In this document: one piece after another, positions 9,801 to 17,526 of the stretch
How the letters are laid out: the number at the start of each line of letters is the position of its first letter
Numbering within the stretch: the stretch's first letter is position 1
NCBI GenBank assembly: GCA_016194745.1
Contig: JACQBA010000006.1
Location: 1-34,725, forward strand
Length of the DNA stretch: 34,725 nucleotides
Origin: Elusimicrobiota bacterium
GTDB lineage: Bacteria > Elusimicrobiota > Elusimicrobia > UBA1565 > JACRDR01
Reading direction: 5' to 3'
Made by a program: the position numbers and the translations under genes
Notes under the pieces: generated by a model
What the model was told of the DNA's origin: nothing
The model's database searches: none
Seen by the model: the letters and a program-made list of their open reading frames with translations, nothing else

Positions 9801-11155
9801 GACTTGAGCTCAGTCGCGCGGAGGGGGCACTCGCCACGCTCGAGGCGGGAGGCTCCGTGCTGCAAGGGCGATTTACGCCTGAGAGCTCGGCCAAAGGCGC
9901 TCCGGTCGAGTGGTGCGAGCGCCGGCTCCTCGCGCGCATCCACCGCTTGACGCTCGAGGGCGCGCGCCGCCGCGTGCAGGCGGTCCCGCCCGAGGTCTTC
10001 TGGCGCTTCCTCTGCGACTACCATCACCTCTCGCCCGCCGCGCGGCGTGAGGGGCGCCTCGGTCTCTACGAAGCCGTCGGCCAGCTCCAGGGTTTCGATC
10101 TCGCGGCCGCGGCGTGGGACGCGGAGGTGCTGCCGGGCCGCGTGCAGAAGTACCAGCCGGAATGGCTCGATACCCTGTCCTTCTCGGGCGAGCTCCTCTG
10201 GAGCCGCCTGCGCCCGCCGAAGAGGGCGGAGGAGCTCGAGCCCTCGCCCTCCGGGATGACGCGGGTCGCCCCGATCTCGCTGGCGTTCCGCTCCGATCTG
10301 CCGTGGCTCCTGCCGGCCGACGCCGCGTCGCGCGCGGCCGGGGCTCCGCGCGCGCGCGCGGAGGCGCAGTCGGTTCACGCCGCGTTATCCAAGCACGGCG
10401 CCCTCTTCTTCGACGATCTGGTCGAGCTGACCAAGCTGCCGCCCACCTCCGTCGAGGACGCCTTGAGCGAGCTCGCGGCCTTGGGCGCGGTCACCTCCGA
10501 CGGGTTCTCGGCCCTGCGCAGCCTCGTCATGCCGGCGCGACCGCCGCACGGGCGCGCGCGTTCGCGCTGGAGCCGGCCGCGCCGAACCGCCGGGCCCGGG
10601 GGCCGCTGGACCTTGTTCCCGGGCCGCGTCGCCCCCGTCGAGGAAGCCGAGCGCTTGTCGCATTGGGCGTGGCAGCTCCTGCGGCGCTACGGCATCGTCT
10701 TCCGGGACCTCCTCACGCGCGAGGCCGCGGCGCCGTCGTGGTGGCAACTCGTCGCGGTCCTGCGGCGCCTCGAGGCCCGGGGGGAAGTCCTCGGCGGACG
10801 CTACGTCTCCGGCGTCGCGGGCGAGCAGTACGCCCTCGCCGAGGCCGTGGAGACCCTGCGCGGCCTAGGTCCCGCCGACAACAAATGGCTCGTCATCTCC
10901 GCCGCCGACCCGCTGAACCTGGCGGGCATCCTCACGCCGGGCGCCCGCATCCCCGCGACTCGCGGCAATCGCCTCCTCCTGCGCGGCGGGCGGCTCATCG
11001 CGTACCACCAGGGAGGCGAGACGCAGATCGTGGGTCCGGTCGACGACGCGATGCGCGAAAGGATTCTGCGCGTCCTCCGACTCCAAGTGCTGCCGCCGCG
11101 CGACGGGCTCCTCAAGGAGCTCTCCGAGGCGCCGGCCGCGTCCGAATCGGAATGA
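6830..11155 (+). CDS. lhr: Lhr-type superfamily 2 DNA helicase (large)
   Basis: The 1441-aa protein has all SF2 helicase motifs: Walker A APTGSGKT (42-49), DEIH (167-170), SAT (202-204), the RecA2 elements FVNTRR and SHHGSLS, ELGIDVG, and QRVGRSGHR (356-364). A winged-helix and beta-barrel Lhr core follows, then a long C-terminal region typical of full-length bacterial Lhr (about 1500 aa). Lhr is a 3'-5' ssDNA translocase and helicase linked to DNA repair and RNA/DNA hybrid unwinding. ATG 6830 was chosen because the TAGAAT box at 6802-6807 overlaps the earlier ATG 6806. Its stop overlaps the next start (ATGA). The product is cytoplasmic. Confidence 0.95.
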   Translation: MSETPFHPVVDAWFKERFGAPTEPQRLGWPEIASGRHTLIAAPTGSGKTLAAFLVCIDRLLRQGLDGSLPEFTQVVYVSPLKALSNDVRRNLEVPLAEIHAAATKAGLWLPPLRASVRTGDTPAAERAKMLKKPPHILVTTPESLFLLLTAAKSRELLGGVTTVIVDEIHALARDKRGSHLALTLERLEAVCRNKPVRIGLSATQKPIDEIGRFLVGAGRGECRIVDTGFSRELDLDVETPASALSAVCSNEQWDEVYERLVALISAHRSTLVFVNTRRMAERVSHRLRERLGEDAVASHHGSLSREIRLAAEEKLKRGELKAIVATASLELGIDVGFIDLVCQVGSPRAIATFLQRVGRSGHRLGVVPRGRLFALTRDELLESLALLRAVRAGRLDAVELPEAPIDILIQQIVAEVACQDWDEDALYERFTAAWPYRRLERAAFDRAVALASEGIAKGRKEGAYLHRDQLHKKLRARRAARLTALTSGGAIPENADYRVVTQEEGTFIGTVNEDFAIESMAGDVFLLGNTSWRVRGIRGGQVLVSDAQGAPATIPFWLGEAPGRTIELSAEVSALRADIAARPEPESAAWLKAECRVGDGPAMEAATYVHAQKAAVGFVPTQEKILFERFFDESGGMQLVIHSPYGSRINRAWGLALRKRFCRSFDFELQASADDNGIVLSLGLQHSFPVDQMFKMLNSAQAKDVLIQALLAAPMFQVRWRWNVSRALAVLRTRGGKKVPPPLQRFKSDDMLTAVFPAQTACLENRPENIEVPDHPLVQQTVHDCLHEAMDVARWEALLKEIEAGRVELVGQDTREPSPFSHSILNANPYAFLDDAPLEERRARAVATRRTVSADDMRELARLDPDAIARVRSEAWPVVRDAEELHDALLSLHVLRESEGADWRHWFDALVAEGRAARVRPASGGTLWIAAERWPLARAAYPGAAAEPALRLPPELEASPEPLEAATAIARGRLDVSGPITAPALAEALGLELSRAEGALATLEAGGSVLQGRFTPESSAKGAPVEWCERRLLARIHRLTLEGARRRVQAVPPEVFWRFLCDYHHLSPAARREGRLGLYEAVGQLQGFDLAAAAWDAEVLPGRVQKYQPEWLDTLSFSGELLWSRLRPPKRAEELEPSPSGMTRVAPISLAFRSDLPWLLPADAASRAAGAPRARAEAQSVHAALSKHGALFFDDLVELTKLPPTSVEDALSELAALGAVTSDGFSALRSLVMPARPPHGRARSRWSRPRRTAGPGGRWTLFPGRVAPVEEAERLSHWAWQLLRRYGIVFRDLLTREAAAPSWWQLVAVLRRLEARGEVLGGRYVSGVAGEQYALAEAVETLRGLGPADNKWLVISAADPLNLAGILTPGARIPATRGNRLLLRGGRLIAYHQGGETQIVGPVDDAMRERILRVLRLQVLPPRDGLLKELSEAPAASESE

Positions 11156-11724
11156 AGCCGTGGCGACTGGTGCCCCTCCTCCTGATCGGCGCCTGCAAAT
11201 CCGCTCCCATGCCTGAGCGCGCCTGCCGGGCCGTCATCGGCGAGACGACGCTTCGCTGCGCCGTCGGACGCTCGGGCGTGCGCGCGGACAAGCGCGAGGG
11301 GGACGGCGCCACGCCGGCGGGAGAGTTCTCGCTGCGCAAGGTGTACTACCGGCCCGACCGCGTGGCGCGCGAAGACCTAGCGACCGCGCTTCCCGTCGAG
11401 GCCATCATGCCCGACGACGGCTGGTGCGACGACCCCGCGGCGCCCGAGTACAACCGGCCCGTCAAGCTCCCGTTCAAGCCGAGCCACGAAGACCTGTGGC
11501 TGAAAAGCGCCGTCTACGACATCGTCGTCGTCATCGGCTACAACGACGAGCCGCCGATCCCCGGGAAAGGCAGCGCCATCTTCCTCCACGTCGCCCATGA
11601 CGATTATCGCCCGACGGCCGGCTGCGTCGCTCTCTCGAGGCGGGATCTTCTCCAGGTGCTCGGCCGCCTGCGGCCGGGCGCGAAGGTCCGCATCGAGACC
11701 GACGGCACGGTGCGGTTTCTCTAG
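11152..11724 (+). CDS. L,D-transpeptidase (YkuD) lipoprotein
   Basis: This 190-aa protein has a short lipoprotein signal with lipobox IGAC (Cys15). It then has the YkuD-fold opening in which DGATPAGEFSLR (51-62) is typical, and the active-site block around His146 and Cys158 in HVAHDDYRPTAGCVAL. Such enzymes form 3-3 or lipoprotein crosslinks in peptidoglycan; members with this block may also act as L,D-carboxypeptidases. Its ATG overlaps the helicase stop by 4 nt, so it is coupled to lhr although no shared function is known. It is expected in the periplasm, anchored to a membrane. All expected catalytic residues are visible. Confidence 0.9.
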   Translation: MKPWRLVPLLLIGACKSAPMPERACRAVIGETTLRCAVGRSGVRADKREGDGATPAGEFSLRKVYYRPDRVAREDLATALPVEAIMPDDGWCDDPAAPEYNRPVKLPFKPSHEDLWLKSAVYDIVVVIGYNDEPPIPGKGSAIFLHVAHDDYRPTAGCVALSRRDLLQVLGRLRPGAKVRIETDGTVRFL

Positions 11725-11791
11725 CGCGGCGAGCCGCCGCCGGGCAGTCGCGAGCCTAGAAGTTCCTCGTCTGAGAGGCGCCGAACTTTGG

Positions 11792-11797
11792 TAAAAT
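11792..11797 (+). promoter_or_regulatory. -10 box for the 11804 gene (leaderless)
   Basis: TAAAAT ends 6 nt before ATG 11804. There is no Shine-Dalgarno sequence, so transcription would start at or next to the start codon. Confidence 0.6.
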
Positions 11798-11803
11798 CGG
11801 CGC

Positions 11804-12289
11804 ATGATCAAGTCTCTCACCGTCTTCCTCGGACTTCTCGCCGTCGCCCCCGCCGCCTTCGCCTGCGACCGGGCCCGGACGGACGAGGTGATCTCCCAAG
11901 TCGTCCGCGTCGAGAACGAGGGGAGCGTGGTCGAGGAGACGGACGCCTCCGGGCGCGCCTCGAAGCTGGTGTTCCATTCCGCCGCGGGCGAGCTGGACGA
12001 GAACGGCCAGCCGAAGTCTCGCCGCGCCTGCTACGCGGCCGCCTCCCGCCGCTTGATGAGCGGCCAAGACGACCAAAGCACGCACGTCGCCTGCGTTAGC
12101 CGGCCGGGTCCCCAGGGCGGCGTTGCGACCGCGCTCACATCGATCCAGCACGAACGCGTCCAGGACGCCTGCAACGCCATGAACGTCTGCCTGTTCGAGC
12201 TCACCGGCCGCGAGACGGCCGAGCCGCACCGCACTCTCTACAACCGTCTCGGCAAGGCGTGGGACGACCTCGGCTGCCACGGGCACTAA
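11804..12289 (+). CDS. Secreted hypothetical protein with several cysteines
   Basis: The 161-aa protein has a clear signal peptide (MIKSLTVFLGLLAVAPAAFA, cleavage near 20-21). The mature part contains six Cys residues: Cys21, then one each in RRACYAA, HVACVS, QDACNAM, NVCLFE and LGCHGH. The even number suggests disulfides in the periplasm or outside. The sequence is otherwise unremarkable and I recognise no family. It is flanked by its own leaderless-type -10 box and is followed, 70 nt later, by the secretion ATPase gene. Confidence 0.7.
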   Translation: MIKSLTVFLGLLAVAPAAFACDRARTDEVISQVVRVENEGSVVEETDASGRASKLVFHSAAGELDENGQPKSRRACYAAASRRLMSGQDDQSTHVACVSRPGPQGGVATALTSIQHERVQDACNAMNVCLFELTGRETAEPHRTLYNRLGKAWDDLGCHGH

Positions 12290-12325
12290 ACCGTCCCCGG
12301 CTGTTACGGCGATAAGTCGCCCGTC

Positions 12326-12353
12326 TTGATTTTTTCCCGAAATCCATTATCCT
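12326..12353 (+). promoter_or_regulatory. Promoter of the secretion ATPase gene
   Basis: TTGATT (12326-12331) and TATCCT (12348-12353) are separated by 16 bp, resembling -35 and -10 elements. The -10 box ends 6 nt before ATG 12360, again with no Shine-Dalgarno sequence. Confidence 0.5.
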
Positions 12354-12359
12354 TTCCGC

Positions 12360-13700
12360 ATGACGGAGCAACCCGCGCCGGGACCGGCGCCTCAGGCCAA
12401 CGGAAGCGGCGGCAATCTTCAGACGCGCTTCGCGTCCCTCTTGAACAAGTCGAAGGAGGGTCAGAAGGGCGGCTTCTTCAGCGGGACGAAGAAGGGCGAG
12501 AATGACGACGTCGTCATCAGCGTCGTCACGCTCATCCTCGATGAGGCCGTGCGCGGCCGCGCCTCGGACGTGCACATCGAGCCGCTGGAGGAAGTCCTCA
12601 AGATCCGCTTCCGCATCGACGGCTTCCTGAGCGAGGCGCTGCAGATCCCGCGCGCCCTGGACCTTCGCGTCGTCTCGCGGGTCCGCGTCATGGCGGGACT
12701 CGACCCCGAGCAGACGTCCGGCCTCGGCAAGCCCCAAGACGGGCGCATGATGGTCATGATCGGCCAGCAGCCCGTCGACATCCGCCTCTCCACGTTCCCG
12801 ACGTCCTACGGGGACAAGGCCGTGATGCGGCTCAACCCCCGGCGCGGCAAGGTCCCGGAGCTCGGGGAACTCGGGCTCAAGCTGCGCGACTCGGAGGCGC
12901 TCAAGCAGCTCGCCGCTCGCCCCCAAGGGATGATCGTGATCACCGGGCCGACCGGAAGCGGCAAGTCGACGACGCTCTACACCATCTTGAACCTTCTCAA
13001 CGATCCCTCGCGCAACATCGTGACGCTCGAGGACCCGATCGAGATGCCCATCCCCGGCATCACGCAGGGCTCGGTTCAGACCAAGTCGGGATTCACCTAC
13101 GCGGAAGGCCTGCGCTCGATCCTCCGTCAGGACCCGAACGTCATCATGGTGGGCGAGATCCGGGACCGCGAGTCCGCCGAGATCGCGCTGACGGCGTCGC
13201 TCACCGGCCACCTGCTCCTGACGACGCTGCATACCAACAGCGCCCTCGAGGCCGTGGCGCGCCTCTACGACATGAAGCTCGAGCCGTTTCTCATCTCGGC
13301 CGCCCTGACCACCGTCTGCGCGCAGCGCCTCGCGCGGCGCATCTGCTCCGACTGCCGCCAGCCCTACGAGCCGGATGCCGAGACCAAAAAGCGCATGGAG
13401 GCCATCGCACGCCGCTCCGGCTTCTCCCTGCCGCCCGAATCGATCACCCAGGTCTTCCGCGGCGCCGGCTGCGCCGCCTGCGAGGGCCGCGGCTACCAGG
13501 GACGCATCCTTCTCTTCGAACTCGTCAAGATCACGCCGGCGCTCCGGCAGCTCATCGTGCGCAACGCGTCCGTCGACGAGCTGCGCGCGGCCGCCACGCG
13601 CGAAGGGCTGGAGAGCCTCGCCTTGGACGGCGTTCAGAAAGTCCTCGCGGGAGCGACGACCTTGGACGAGGTCATCCGCGTCGCCGGCTCCGGCGACTAG
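12360..13700 (+). CDS. GspE/PilB-type secretion or pilus assembly ATPase
   Basis: The 446-aa hexameric ATPase has Walker A GPTGSGKST (196-204), an Asp box around VTLEDPIE (221-228), Walker B IMVGEIRD (262-269) and His box TTLHTN (288-293). Its zinc tetracysteine has Cys329, Cys332, Cys371 and Cys374. It powers type II secretion or type IV pilus extension from the cytoplasm. It is short: a divergent N-terminus of about 45 residues replaces the MshEN or T2SSE_N domain that normally binds c-di-GMP or GspL. The zinc motif argues against PilT. No other pilus gene is adjacent. It converges on the giant HEAT gene with a 4-nt gap between stops. Confidence 0.92.
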   Translation: MTEQPAPGPAPQANGSGGNLQTRFASLLNKSKEGQKGGFFSGTKKGENDDVVISVVTLILDEAVRGRASDVHIEPLEEVLKIRFRIDGFLSEALQIPRALDLRVVSRVRVMAGLDPEQTSGLGKPQDGRMMVMIGQQPVDIRLSTFPTSYGDKAVMRLNPRRGKVPELGELGLKLRDSEALKQLAARPQGMIVITGPTGSGKSTTLYTILNLLNDPSRNIVTLEDPIEMPIPGITQGSVQTKSGFTYAEGLRSILRQDPNVIMVGEIRDRESAEIALTASLTGHLLLTTLHTNSALEAVARLYDMKLEPFLISAALTTVCAQRLARRICSDCRQPYEPDAETKKRMEAIARRSGFSLPPESITQVFRGAGCAACEGRGYQGRILLFELVKITPALRQLIVRNASVDELRAAATREGLESLALDGVQKVLAGATTLDEVIRVAGSGD

Positions 13701-13704
13701 CCGC

Positions 13705-16700
13705 TTACTTCTCGGACGACATGTAGGACGCCGCGACCATCCATTCCTCGAACGACTTCGAGCGTCCCAGGTCCACGGTGAAGCGGTGGAGGGGGACTCC
13801 GGCCGTGCGGAAGCCAGCGGCGATGGCCGGAAAGTCCTTTCGTTGGGCGAGCGCGCGGAAGAGCCGCTCAAACGCGGGGTTATTGAGGTGGCCCTCTCCG
13901 GTACCGATCGACGCGAACGACGAGCAGCGCTTGCACTTCTCGCCGACCACCATCGCCGCCGGCGCCGCGCCTCCGCACGCCCCGTCCACGTAAAGCTTGT
14001 CGTGCGTCTCGATCCCCGCCAGCGTACGCGCGTCGATCTCGCCGGCGTGCGCCCGGGAACCAACCACGTGGAGCTTCGAGTCCTGCCACTGGGCTACGAT
14101 CAGATCGTTGAGCAGCTTCTTGTTCAGGACCCAGCCGCCGTTATTGGACGGCAGGACGTTGAGTTGGAGCTCGATCGGCTGCTCGCCTGCGGCTTTAAAG
14201 GACAGCTTGTACGCTTCGTATCGATCCGCCGGCACCGCCGGATTCATGTCGACTTTGGGCTGCTGCTTGAACCCGCGCGCCGCCAGGAAATCGAGAAACA
14301 TCTTGGCATGCCCAGGCTGAGTCATGTTGATGGCGATCCTGAGCGGCTCTTTCGGGTCCCAGACGTGCTTGTCGTCCTTGGTCCGGGCGATCGGCTTCGC
14401 CCAGCCGTTATAGAACGGGACCTCGCGGCGCTCTTCGATGTGCGCCCGGAGCTCCGGCGTGAAGCGCATCGTCATCATAGCCTCCACCTCGGCTTTCTGC
14501 TTGTCTCCGAGCTCGCGGACGTTCATGCCCAGGTACAGCAGCGCAATCCCCGGGTCGAATCCTCCCGTCAGATCCTTCGCGTTGATCCGCGCCAGGAGCG
14601 CGTCGTCGTACGCCTTTCCGCCCGCCTGGCGCAGCTGCTCCGCGAAGGCGAACGCCTGCTGCACCGGGATCAATCGGTCCTGGGAGAATGCGGCGTTGGT
14701 GATCATCTTCACGAGCGCGGGATCCTTGGCGAAATCCGGCTTAAGGAGGGCGTAGCGCTGGAGGCGCGAGAGGATTCTCGCGGTCCGGCTGCGGTCTTCG
14801 GGCGAATCCTGCTTGAGCAGGCTCGACAGGTTGTTGCCGGCCAACTGCATGGCCTTATTGTAGAGCTCGCGGGCGACATTGCCGTGCAAACCGCTCGTTT
14901 CGTTCACCTCGTCGGACGCGGAGCTGGCGCCGATGAACTCGAGGAGCGTCGTCTCGTCGCCCTTCTCCGAGAAGCGCTGGGCGAAGGCCCGGACTTGCGC
15001 GTCGTCGAACTTGTTCAAGTGCCCTAAAGCGCTGACGACCGCCCAATTGAGTTCGGACCTCCTGGGGATGCCGGTTTCTTTTACCAGCCGCCGAAGAATG
15101 GCGGGCACTTTCTCGATGAACACGCCGGATCCCTGCTCCGCGTACGTCCGCACCATCCGTAGGATCGGGTCGACCCCCTGGCCTTCGTCATTGAGCTTCT
15201 TGAAGAAAAAGTCCAACAACGAATCGTCATTGAGGTCCGATAAGGCGCGCTGAGCGATGCTCCTAAGCTCCATGTCGTGCGTTTCGGCCATAGGCATGAA
15301 CTTTTCGAGGACCAGCGCCTTCATCGGCACGCTCAGCGGCACGCTGCCCGACATCAGGTCTTGCAGTCCGCTTGCGGCGGAGCCGCGAGTCTCCGGATCG
15401 TCGATCAGACGGAGGAACTCCGGCAGCAGAGTCGGGTCCTTAAGCTGGGCCAGGATGTCTACCGCGGTTCGCCGGATGTCGCGGGCGAAGTCCGGCTCCG
15501 TGAGCGGCAGCACCGCCCCGCGAATCTCCGCTCGAAGGGCGGGATCGGGCACCATGTTGCGCATCGTCCCTTGAATGGCGTACGCGGCGGCCATCGCCAG
15601 ATCGTCGTTCTTGAGGTGTTTGATGAAGGTGCGGATCAACGACTGGTCTCGAAGCTTCCCAAGGAGCGAAATGGCGTTTTCGGCGACGCTGGGATCGGAG
15701 TGACCGGCCAACAGGAGCGCCTTTTCCTTGATCTTCGCCTTGAGCTCGGCGAAGAACGGCGCGGTTTTATCGGGATGCTCCAATAGGTCCCCGACCAGCC
15801 GCCCCGCCTCATCGGACAACGCCGGATCCTTCATCAGCTCCAGAATGGCTTGAACGGGCACGTCTTCCTTGAACGCGAATATAGTCCGCATCGCCATCAC
15901 CCGAGTTTTTGCGTCCTCGGACTTGAACAAGGCCGTCAGGTGTTCCTTGATCTTGGCAAGCTTGCCCGCGGCCTCCGGGCTCGACCGATCGTTCTTCTCT
16001 TGCCGGAGCGCGTAGATGGTCGAGGCTAGAGCGCCCGCGGCGGTGGGCTCCGGGAAGTGCTTCAGGAACGTGTCGACGAGTCGCGTGTCGCGAAGACGAC
16101 CGAGCATCTGCAGCGCTTCGCTGCGCACGCCGCGATCATCGGACGCGAGCAGGTCGAGGAGACCCTTCCGGATAGGCTCCAACTTGGCCATGGACGCTGC
16201 GTCTTTGCGGAGGCCCTTATCGTCCACGAACTGGTCGATCAGCATATACAGACCCTTCTGACCTGAATCGGATTTGATGTTCTGAAGGAACAGCGGCGCC
16301 AGGGACAGGTCCTTGTAGTTCGCGAGCATGCTCAGCACCGAGCTAAGGCGCTGACCCTGCGCCTCGCTCGCCTCCTGGACGAGCTTGGCCTTGATCTTCG
16401 CGAGGGATTCGGTGTCCGCGGGTCCAAGGTCCGGCTGATTGAGCTTATCGAGAATCCCGTGTATCGTGTCCGACACGACCGCGTGCATCGACACGTCCTC
16501 GAGCAGTCCGAGGAACAGGTCGACGTGTTCATGGCGATCGATCTGTCCCAGGAACCGAAGGGCGTTCTTTCGGATCTCGGTGTCGCGGAATTCGGTCATC
16601 GCCAGGACCTGCTCCTTCAGGCGCGCGAACTCGAGCGGCGAATCCCGCTTGAGCTGGTCCGCCCAGCCCTTCGATCCATACACGTTGGCGCCGCGGAGCA

Positions 16701-17448
16701 CCCCATCGAGCGCTTCGTACACGGAGGGGGAAGGAGGCACGCGGAATTGGACGCCTCCCTCACGATGCGCGTTCCGGATCATCTCCCCTCTATCGAACGG
16801 CTCACGGGCCCGCGCCCAATAGGAGAATAGGACATGATCCTTCGGCAGCGACCGCGCCAGCGCCGTCGCGGCGAGCCCCGGCCGGTCCCCCGTGTCCTCA
16901 AAGAACTTATTGAGCGGCCCGACCGGATTTCTTTCGTCCTGGCCGACGGCCTTCAGGTGGGCGACCAGCTGCTTGAGCTCCTCGAGGTCCCGGAAGTGCA
17001 GCTTGGTCACCGCGTTGGCGCCGACCACGGACGTGAGCAGCCGCAGCTGCCGCAGCTCCAGGCCCTCGACGTGCTTCTCCGCTCCGGCGATGCCCAGGCC
17101 TTTGAAGCGCTCCATCTCCTGCCTGCGGACGTTATCGAGCACCTCAGCCTTCATGGCGCCCTCGACCGCGTCGCGCAGCTTTTCGGTGTCCGGACAGGGA
17201 TTGTCCTTGCCCTCGGAGTCCCGTTCCACGTACTTGCCGTCCTTCTTGTCGAGGCCCGGCAGCGCGGCGTCCTCTTTAACCCGATACTTGCCCAGCACCT
17301 CCGACTGCTTGGCGCAGGCGTCTTTCTCGGGCGCTCCCTCCTTACGGTCCTTTTCCTTCTGGGCGATCGCCGGGAGAGCGGCGAGCCCCGCCACTAGCGC
17401 CGCCCGCGCTAGGACCGTACTCCCGGGGAACCTCTCCAAATTCCGCAT
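13705..17448 (-). CDS. Giant exported HEAT-like protein with clan CD peptidase-like C-terminus (paralogue B)
   Basis: The 1247-aa protein has a signal peptide (about 1-29) and an N-terminal conserved block (EKDACAKQSEVLGKY). Then comes a long body of paired helices with HEAT/ARM-style leucine and Asp spacing (about 190-1000). The C-terminal domain (about 1035-1247) has a first strand RIAINM with a following helix ending RGF. A strand then leads to His1134 (SRAHAGEI), and Cys1158 lies in YVDGACGGA. A CxxC follows at 1172-1175. Strand-His-x-Gly and strand-Ala-Cys-Gly resemble clan CD cysteine peptidases such as separase, with a 24-residue His-Cys spacing. It is a close paralogue of the gene upstream (17527-21294) and is probably co-transcribed. 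The peptidase activity is inferred. Confidence 0.8.
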   Translation of the reverse strand: MRNLERFPGSTVLARAALVAGLAALPAIAQKEKDRKEGAPEKDACAKQSEVLGKYRVKEDAALPGLDKKDGKYVERDSEGKDNPCPDTEKLRDAVEGAMKAEVLDNVRRQEMERFKGLGIAGAEKHVEGLELRQLRLLTSVVGANAVTKLHFRDLEELKQLVAHLKAVGQDERNPVGPLNKFFEDTGDRPGLAATALARSLPKDHVLFSYWARAREPFDRGEMIRNAHREGGVQFRVPPSPSVYEALDGVLRGANVYGSKGWADQLKRDSPLEFARLKEQVLAMTEFRDTEIRKNALRFLGQIDRHEHVDLFLGLLEDVSMHAVVSDTIHGILDKLNQPDLGPADTESLAKIKAKLVQEASEAQGQRLSSVLSMLANYKDLSLAPLFLQNIKSDSGQKGLYMLIDQFVDDKGLRKDAASMAKLEPIRKGLLDLLASDDRGVRSEALQMLGRLRDTRLVDTFLKHFPEPTAAGALASTIYALRQEKNDRSSPEAAGKLAKIKEHLTALFKSEDAKTRVMAMRTIFAFKEDVPVQAILELMKDPALSDEAGRLVGDLLEHPDKTAPFFAELKAKIKEKALLLAGHSDPSVAENAISLLGKLRDQSLIRTFIKHLKNDDLAMAAAYAIQGTMRNMVPDPALRAEIRGAVLPLTEPDFARDIRRTAVDILAQLKDPTLLPEFLRLIDDPETRGSAASGLQDLMSGSVPLSVPMKALVLEKFMPMAETHDMELRSIAQRALSDLNDDSLLDFFFKKLNDEGQGVDPILRMVRTYAEQGSGVFIEKVPAILRRLVKETGIPRRSELNWAVVSALGHLNKFDDAQVRAFAQRFSEKGDETTLLEFIGASSASDEVNETSGLHGNVARELYNKAMQLAGNNLSSLLKQDSPEDRSRTARILSRLQRYALLKPDFAKDPALVKMITNAAFSQDRLIPVQQAFAFAEQLRQAGGKAYDDALLARINAKDLTGGFDPGIALLYLGMNVRELGDKQKAEVEAMMTMRFTPELRAHIEERREVPFYNGWAKPIARTKDDKHVWDPKEPLRIAINMTQPGHAKMFLDFLAARGFKQQPKVDMNPAVPADRYEAYKLSFKAAGEQPIELQLNVLPSNNGGWVLNKKLLNDLIVAQWQDSKLHVVGSRAHAGEIDARTLAGIETHDKLYVDGACGGAAPAAMVVGEKCKRCSSFASIGTGEGHLNNPAFERLFRALAQRKDFPAIAAGFRTAGVPLHRFTVDLGRSKSFEEWMVAASYMSSEK

Positions 17449-17450
17449 GA

Positions 17451-17468
17451 CCCTGTGTGGCGACAGGG
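17451..17468 (-). promoter_or_regulatory. Hairpin covering the ribosome binding site of paralogue B
   Basis: The minus-strand RNA reads CCCUGU-CGCCAC-ACAGGG, a perfect 6-bp stem, ending 2 nt before AUG 17448. The only Shine-Dalgarno-like bases (AGGG) are in the 3' arm, so folding would block initiation. Confidence 0.5.
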
Positions 17469-17526
17469 ATAGGATGCCCGAGCCGGTTAAGGATTGCCTT
17501 GCGGATATCTATCGCATTTCTAAGGC

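Noticed and set aside
6797..10378. A 1193-codon open frame on the minus strand opposite the helicase gene
   Set aside because: It is Arg/Gly/Glu-rich low-complexity sequence with no domain, produced by high GC opposite a well-supported Lhr gene.
12201..14063. A 620-codon minus-strand frame opposite the secretion ATPase and the end of the giant gene
   Set aside because: It overlaps two clearly real genes and has no recognisable motif; a GC-driven shadow.
13375..15027. A 550-codon plus-strand frame spanning the convergent junction at 13700
   Set aside because: It overlaps the end of the ATPase gene and runs antisense to the paralogue; composition is not protein-like.
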